NCBI RefSeq assembly: GCF_026210795.1
Contig: NC_089452.1
Span: 1,674,001-1,738,000, forward strand
DNA length: 64,000 nucleotides
Direction of reading: 5' to 3'
Source of the DNA: Rhizophagus irregularis
Taxonomy: Eukaryota; Glomeromycota; Glomeromycetes; Glomerales; Glomeraceae
The position numbers were made by a program, and so were the translations under genes. Under the pieces are notes generated by a model. The model was not told the origin of the DNA and did not search any database. It was given only the letters and a program-made list of their open reading frames with translations. Of the stretch, positions 57,715-64,000 are shown piece by piece (the first letter of the stretch is position 1; each line of letters begins with the position of its first letter).

Positions 57715-59079
57715 TAAATTTTATACCCATCTAATGGAAAGTTCTAATAACATAGGATTTCTACCTTTCCAATTATCAAAGAATATATAATTTAAAGTTT
57801 CTAATTTAATTACATAATAATTAAAATTCAATATAAACTATTAGGTGATGAATCTGTTAAAATTTCAAATAATTTACCCCAATTTAATTCTTCTATAGAA
57901 GCATTATGTATAAATAATCCAATTAAATTTTTGACATATAATTAATAATTTATTAAATTCTAAAATATCATTATTCTTGATTGAAAATTTAAGATATTTA
58001 AGATTTATACATTTTTGATAAATTGATTGAATTAATCTTTTATTATTACCTTCATAATATTTATCATAAAGGCTAATTTCAATAAGGTAACCTTTTGTAT
58101 TTTCAATTAAATTCGCTAAAATATTAAATGGAACCCATCGAGTTTTAAGAATCTTTAAAAATGGTAAAAGAAATATTTTCTAAATTACTCCAATACTTGG
58201 ATTAATTTCCAAACTTACTAAATTTACGAGATAATCGTATTACGTTTTCTACCTATTTTTAAATGTTTAATAGTATCTACATGTTTAATTAAAGATTCTT
58301 CAATTGTATTATTAAATGATTCATCATTTATAATATAAATCAAATGAACGTCATTTAGATTTTTTTTGAGATTCAATTAATTAATTATTCCAATATTATT
58401 ATAATGTTCAATATTAATTTCCAATTTTTTAATTGAATTATTTATTCTTCAAATATATTTTGATCGGAATTATTATGACATTTAAGATATTCAAGTTCCG
58501 AAAGACAATATTCAACTCCAGGTATATCGTCCTGGTATATAAAGATTAGTGAATTTCATATTATTATTAATAAACAATTTAAATATTTCATTTCTTATGA
58601 TATTTAATTTTGATTCCTCAATATAATTTATTGTATAAATTATCTTTTCTAATTTATACAAATCTAAATAATTACAAAAAACTGATATAATTAAATAAAG
58701 GCTTTCGTTTAATTCCTGTCAACATATTTATTCCTTTATTTATTAAATCTTCTTTTATCTCATTTGATAAATGTGAAATTATTACATTAAGTTGTGATTT
58801 CTCTTTCTTATCTTCTTCTAAATATTTCCAAGGATTTTTCCATAAAATTGGAACGATAATTTCACACCAAGTCTTATTAACTAGAAGACATGAATGAAGG
58901 GAATTCCTATCCCCTTTAAATTCTTCTAATATTATAAAAAGTACGTCTTTAAAATGAGTGGCACCATTTTTGATTAAGAAGTAAAAAAAATATGCATTAA
59001 AATTTGAAAGAAGAACGTTTAAAACAAAAAAAAAATTATACTTTAAAAAGTGACACGAATTTATAATATCCGCTACCAT
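57715..59079 (-). pseudogene. F-box pseudogene
   Basis: The N-terminal part is open (58672-59079) and contains the F-box: DVLFIILEEFKGDRNSLHSC, LLVNKTWCEIIVPILWKNPW. It is closely related to the 62282 gene, which shares LLVNKT, PILWKNPWKY and the SHLSNE/SHLSDK segment. After NYISFL the frame is broken, and the remainder of the LRR-like region (to about 57715) is spread over several frames with stops. The usual ATG just before the F-box is absent: the sequence there reads through from an upstream AT-rich stretch. Dead by every sign I can see. Confidence 0.75.
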
Positions 59080-62000
59080 GAATCATGATTATTAGTGTAA
59101 CCGGATCGGAGAATGTCGATATTATTTTTCTCTAAATTTTATTTATTCGTAAAAAAAAATATATATATAAAAATATCAATATAAACATAATTTCGTTTAT
59201 AGTAGTAGTTTATAATAACGAATTGAATATATCATAAAATAAAATTTATGAATGTTATGATCATATTAAGGAACGAGAGAAAAAAAATTCAAATACGATT
59301 CTTCTAATTCAAATCGTTATTTAAAAACATAATTTCAATATTTCAAAGTTTCAAGGAAATTGTCGTTTTTTTTATGTTTAATACATATTTTCAAACATTA
59401 ATATGTCCAAAAAAAAAAATGTATATATTTTAGCAAATATCGATGAATATTAAAAATTTTTAACATTTATTCTTATTAAAATTATTTTGTGAAAATCCAT
59501 AATAAATTTTTTTTAAAAAGAATAATTAAAAAGAATAGTATATATTTTATATTTGACACGGTCAAAAATTTTTTTTTTTAACAAATTTTATGGAAATGAA
59601 AAATAAAATGCGTTAGTAGCGTATTATTAATGATTGTCACGACAGATCTGTGTGCAATTCCTATTCAATAATGACATTCCTTTTTGGAGAAAGTTTAAAA
59701 AAATGATTGTATAATTCAACAATCAATTTTATTCAATAATGACATGCCTTTTTAGAGAAAGTTTAGGATATATTGAATAAAAGCTAATTCTAAATAATTA
59801 ACTATAATCAGCCAAGGTTGAGAATAAATAATGTATTTCGTAATGATTTAAAATATCCAATCGATATCAGGAATTTGAATAAAATCAAATTTTGGTATTT
59901 GTTAACCGTAATAATTATGGATCATCACAGCAATGTTCCGGTGCGATGTTTCACTACTAGGGGTCATCATATAATGAGAAATGTACGACATTTTAAGTTA
60001 AATAAATAAATGTATATATATAAAATTATTTGTCGTACAATTCAAAAATAATTTTTTTTTAAGATATGTATGACGATTCTTTTAAATAATTATTCTCATT
60101 TTTCAACTATTTTATTTTTGATAAGAGCTTGACATATTTGCGTAGATCAAAATCTTTCAAACTAATGCATAATGTTAATCATTTCTAAGATTTAACTGGT
60201 AAAGTTTTTGAAATATACTAAGAACCCGTGAGAATGATAAGAGCTGCATTTCAATTTTTTATTTTGGGAATGAATGGCTTTTATTTGGGCACGAAACATT
60301 TTAGTATTAAGCTCATTTTTATTTACGGAATCTTGGCAAATGCTATTTGTTTTATTTTAAGAATGATATTTATTTTTTTAACAAAATTTAAGGGATTTTT
60401 CTATTATAAGAATGGCATTTTAACGAAGATAAGGTATTTTTTATCATTATCAAGGAAGATAAGATACCGTATGTTCTATTATAAGGATAATATTTTCGAC
60501 GATGATAAGAGATTGTTTCTTTCTTTTAGGACATTTCGGCGTACCCTTATCTATTGTAAGATACCATTTTTGTAGTTAAGATTAATTTTTTAAAAAATTT
60601 GTATAATTTTAAATTTTATTAAAATTATTAAAATTTAAAATTAATAAATTTTATCAAATTTATAAAAAAAAAAAAAAAAATTAATTAATTTAATTTGATA
60701 ATTTTTCATTGCTAATTTTATTCAGCTGAGATTTTATCTCATTAAAATGAATGTATATAAAACGTACGACAAATAAAAGTTGTAACACCGCTAACACGTG
60801 ATACCTAAAAAAAGGAAATTGTATAAACGTTCTACATTACACCAATGCAAACGTGTAACACTACTTACTATTTTAATACAAACCATTCTGTTTGATGTCG
60901 CCCAAAATTTACCAAAATAAAAGAGTTGTGCGACAAAGATTCTTGATAGAGAGTATTCAGGGGCTCCTCGTCAAATTTTCAAAATTTGAAACTCCAAATT
61001 TTTTTTTTTAAAAAAAAAAGAAAAAAATCGCGGGAACTATTACTATGTAATAATTAATTCGAGATATTCGTCATCTTATAAATAATTTTTTTTATCGTTA
61101 ATCATGTCATCGAAATTTTTTTATAAAAATTGTGTATGAAAAAAAAAATAATGTAATTCTTTTTATTAAAAACGAATAAAGAAATTGAAAAGAAATCAAT
61201 TAAACAATTAAAACAAAGAAAAATTTTTTATATTACCGAAACTTGATAAATAAAGACGGAAAATACTTTTTAATGTCACACACGTTACACTGTTCGAACG
61301 CCAACGGAGTTTGTAAAAAATATATTACAAATGCATCACTTATCGCTTATAATATAATTATTATTTAACCATCTCTTTTGTACATTAAAAACTTTTTTTT
61401 TAAATGCAAAAAAAAAAATCCAAAATAAAATAAGAAGATATTCCTCTTTCATACTTGAAGAATTATTATGATGATCATTTTTGATGCGAGACTGAGCGCT
61501 CATTAAAAAGAATCCACGTATTGTTTTTAGAAATTCGTGTCGAAAACTCCAAGTCCTTCTATTTGATTTTATTCACTCTTATGTATGTGTATTAAGAAAA
61601 TTAAGACTGTATTATATAGTACAATACTTATCAATGCTTTGAGCAGAACGTAACGTTATTTTTTCATTTTCAGAACTTAAATTGATATAGTAATTCAATT
61701 TGGTCATTTTACTTTTAAGATTCTTATTTGCATCGTCAATATATATTATAACGCCCTTTCGAAATATACAGTGAAACAACATGCGATTTTAAGAAAAAAT
61801 TCTCAAAATGTTTAATAAGACGAAGTCGTTTAAGGTAATTAAAATTTTTAAATTATTAGTAGATTTTTGTTACAAGTTATAACGATAAAAAAATTTGATT
61901 TAATTAATTAAAACTTGTTTGTGTATTTAGAATTTGATAAGGAATTCAATGCCCGCCCAAATGTCCAAATATTGTTAAAAATATTTTTTTTAATAGTGAT

Positions 62001-62281
62001 GATTGATGCTTATCATTTATTTAAAGGTAATATTAATTTTAGATTTGTAAAACTGCACAGCAGCCCTTCTATTATTACAATGATTCACATCCCGGAACGG
62101 GATTTTGCATATTCCGATCAGCGTTATTACAAATATGAAACTTTATGCATTTTTATGTTGCACAGCCCGTCACCAGCATGATTTTATCAATTACTGAATT
62201 TTTTTTTTTTTTTTTTTTTGTTTAATCTTCTTCTTCTCCCTTATTCGTTACAAAAAAAAAAAAAATTTTTTTCTTATTAAA
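59080..62281. other. Gene-poor AT-rich region with doubtful small frames
   Basis: 60228-60575 (plus) is an open frame of 115 codons rich in phenylalanine, isoleucine and lysine (RAAFQFFILGMNGFYLGTKH). 61915-62181 is another of 88 codons, preceded at 61807-61833 by a possible small exon, MFNKTKSFK with a GTAATT donor. Neither has a recognised domain and both may be chance. A direct duplication lies at 59664-59695 and 59732-59764 (TTCAATAATGACAT, then CTTTTT-GAGAAAGTTTA). Poly-T/poly-A runs at 62195-62275 precede the F-box gene. Confidence 0.35.
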
Positions 62282-63712
62282 ATGTTACGACTCAATAAAG
62301 ATGTATTAATATTAATTCTTGAAGAATTAAAAGAAGATGGAAATTCACTTTATTCTTGTCTTTTGGTTAATAAAACTTTATGCGATATCGCCGTTCTAAT
62401 TTTATGGAAGAATCCTTGGAAATACGTAAAAAAAGACCAACCATTATTTAATGTGATCGTTTCACATTTATCAGATAAATCAAAAATGGAATTATATAAT
62501 AATGGAATTGATTTATTCACGAATTCATGTGAGAGACTTACGTATAATTATATTAGTTTTTGTAGAAATTTATGCTTAAACGGGTTAAGTCAAATAATTT
62601 ATACTAGTCATATTGCTGAACCTTTTAAGCGTATGATTGTAAAAGATGAATTATTGAAATTATTTATTAATAATAACACAAAATTTACGAGTCTTTCATT
62701 ACCGGATCAATTAGGAGATAAAATACATCGTATCACGGGCGCCGAACAATGTTTTTCAGAACTTGAATATCTTTATTGTAGTACTAATACAAGTCAGGAG
62801 ATATTGGAAGGATTTTCTACGATAAGTAGGTCCATCAAAAAATTGGAATTCGATGTTTCACAGATACATTATAATGCTGGAATTATTAAATTAATTGAAT
62901 CTCAGAGAAATTTAAATTATTTAAGTGGTAATCTAGGAAAAAAGGACGTTTCTTTTTGTAAGGTTTTGGAAGATACTTTAATTAAGCATGCAAATAATAT
63001 TCAATATTTAAAAATTAGTTGGGAACCCGTTACAAAAATTCTTTCATATCTTGGGAATTTAAAAAGTTTAGAAATTAATTCACGTCACATCACAAATTGG
63101 GATCATTTAGTGAACGCTTCTACACCAAATTTAAAAATTTTAAGAACTCAAAATATTCCGTCTAAAATTTTGGCAAATTTTATTAAAAATACAAAAGGTC
63201 ATCTTACGGAAATATCGATTCAATTTCCAATGTACGATAGAGAGGATAAATATCCTGGGGAGAATAATAATTCTTTAATTCGTTCTATTTATGAAAATTG
63301 TTTAAAACTTCAATATCTTAAATTATCAATTAATAATGATGATATTGCGGAATTTGAAAAATTATTTATTAATTGTCAACATTTAGATGGTTTGATTTTA
63401 AATAATTCTACAAGAGAAAATTTTAATTGGGTGGATTTATTTAATTCGTTAACGAGATCTGCGCCCGCTAGTTTATATAAATTCAAATTTATTTTTAATG
63501 GCGATATTCTTTTAAGTACTTTTAGTTCATTTTTCGATAATTGGAAGAGAAATCGAAAGGATAGTAAACCAATTTTATTAAAAATATTTTATAGAATGGA
63601 TTTCACTCAAAATCATAAAGTATTATTTAATGAATATAAAAATGAGGGAATAATTAAAACGTTTAGTTATGATCCTGCAGAATTTGGATTTGATGAATTT
63701 GAGTGGACTTAA
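62282..63712 (+). CDS. F-box/LRR-like protein
   Basis: A single-exon gene of 476 aa; the ATG follows poly-T/poly-A runs and directly precedes the F-box, as in its relatives. F-box residues are about 5-50 (LNKDVLILILEELKEDGNSL, YSCLLVNKTLCDIAVLILWK, NPWK). The remainder is made of irregular leucine-rich strands (LKSLEINSRHITNWDHLV, LKILRTQNIPSKILANFI, LQYLKLSINNDD). It ends in a DNWK segment and FGFDEFEWT, matching the ending of the 10099 gene. It is likely a substrate adaptor of an SCF ubiquitin ligase (role inferred from family). The frame is intact and of normal length. Confidence 0.88.
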   Translation: MLRLNKDVLILILEELKEDGNSLYSCLLVNKTLCDIAVLILWKNPWKYVKKDQPLFNVIVSHLSDKSKMELYNNGIDLFTNSCERLTYNYISFCRNLCLNGLSQIIYTSHIAEPFKRMIVKDELLKLFINNNTKFTSLSLPDQLGDKIHRITGAEQCFSELEYLYCSTNTSQEILEGFSTISRSIKKLEFDVSQIHYNAGIIKLIESQRNLNYLSGNLGKKDVSFCKVLEDTLIKHANNIQYLKISWEPVTKILSYLGNLKSLEINSRHITNWDHLVNASTPNLKILRTQNIPSKILANFIKNTKGHLTEISIQFPMYDREDKYPGENNNSLIRSIYENCLKLQYLKLSINNDDIAEFEKLFINCQHLDGLILNNSTRENFNWVDLFNSLTRSAPASLYKFKFIFNGDILLSTFSSFFDNWKRNRKDSKPILLKIFYRMDFTQNHKVLFNEYKNEGIIKTFSYDPAEFGFDEFEWT

Positions 63713-64000
63713 GATATGTTGTATGATATGTGTATTTTATTATTATGTATTTATTATATCCTTTTTATACTATTTTATATATATATATAAATATATATTA
63801 TATATATGGGGGTGTATATATATATATTTTTTAATAACATTTTCAAAAATATGTATTTTTTTTTCTTATTTTTTTTTTCAGCGCCTTAATTGTAGCTGAT
63901 ATTAAGCAAATATTAAGATATTAAGCGAATTTTTAAGTTAGAATCTATATTAATTAGATAATAAATTTCTTTTTTTTTCTTTATTCGTAAAAAAATATAG
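63713..64000. other. 3' flank of the F-box gene
   Basis: AT-rich, with a (TA)n microsatellite at about 63775-63825. No gene seen. Confidence 0.5.

Overview
The window looks like nuclear DNA of an arbuscular mycorrhizal fungus, most likely Rhizophagus or a close Glomeromycotina relative. It is very AT-rich with long A/T runs. Introns are short (about 70-130 nt, GT...AG). The gene families are ones greatly expanded in that lineage: F-box proteins of about 460-480 aa, TKL-like kinases with an HRDxHSGN catalytic loop, and MULE transposases. Species and family calls come from memory of family features; no search was run.

Layout. 1-920: 5' part of an F-box gene (-). 2.5-5.0 kb: decayed kinase gene (-). 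7.0-8.8 kb: decayed MULE transposase gene (+). 10.1-11.5 kb: intact F-box gene (-) with its last coding segment tandemly copied downstream. 12.2-24.3 kb: array of seven same-strand genes (-), each encoding a small Smr-domain protein with a C-terminal membrane segment, separated by a repeated spacer. 24.8-26.7 kb: intact six-exon MFS transporter gene (-). 26.7-33.2 kb: gene-poor, rich in inverted-repeat elements and kinase fragments. 33.2-33.7 kb: two-exon bZIP gene (-). 35.7-36.3 kb: doubtful gene remnant. 37.9-38.5 kb: a two-exon gene (+) for a secreted precursor with 14 KR-bounded repeats. 41.3-43.2 kb: intact six-exon kinase gene (+). 43.6-45.1 kb: a hAT element with another element nested in it. 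45.4-46.2 kb: gene for a small acidic-tailed membrane protein. 49.5-50.9 kb: 5'-truncated kinase gene (-). 51-53 kb: broken gag-like element interrupted by a retroposed repeat. 53.9-56.8 kb: tandem duplicate of an unrecognised locus, one copy with an internal inversion. 57.7-59.1 kb: F-box pseudogene (-). 62.3-63.7 kb: intact F-box gene (+).

The best candidate for an undescribed system is the gene at 37862-38504. Its obvious open frames are shadows. The real product, visible after removing an 88-nt intron, is a signal peptide followed by repeats of the form D-A-[EV]-[PA]-E-A-Y-G-Y-K-R. This is the logic of an alpha-factor or dikaritin-type KEX2-processed precursor. The second is the Smr-membrane array, where copies have lost or kept the conserved Smr motifs in different ways and two copies end inside independently inserted pogo/Tc1-like miniature elements that supply their stop codons.
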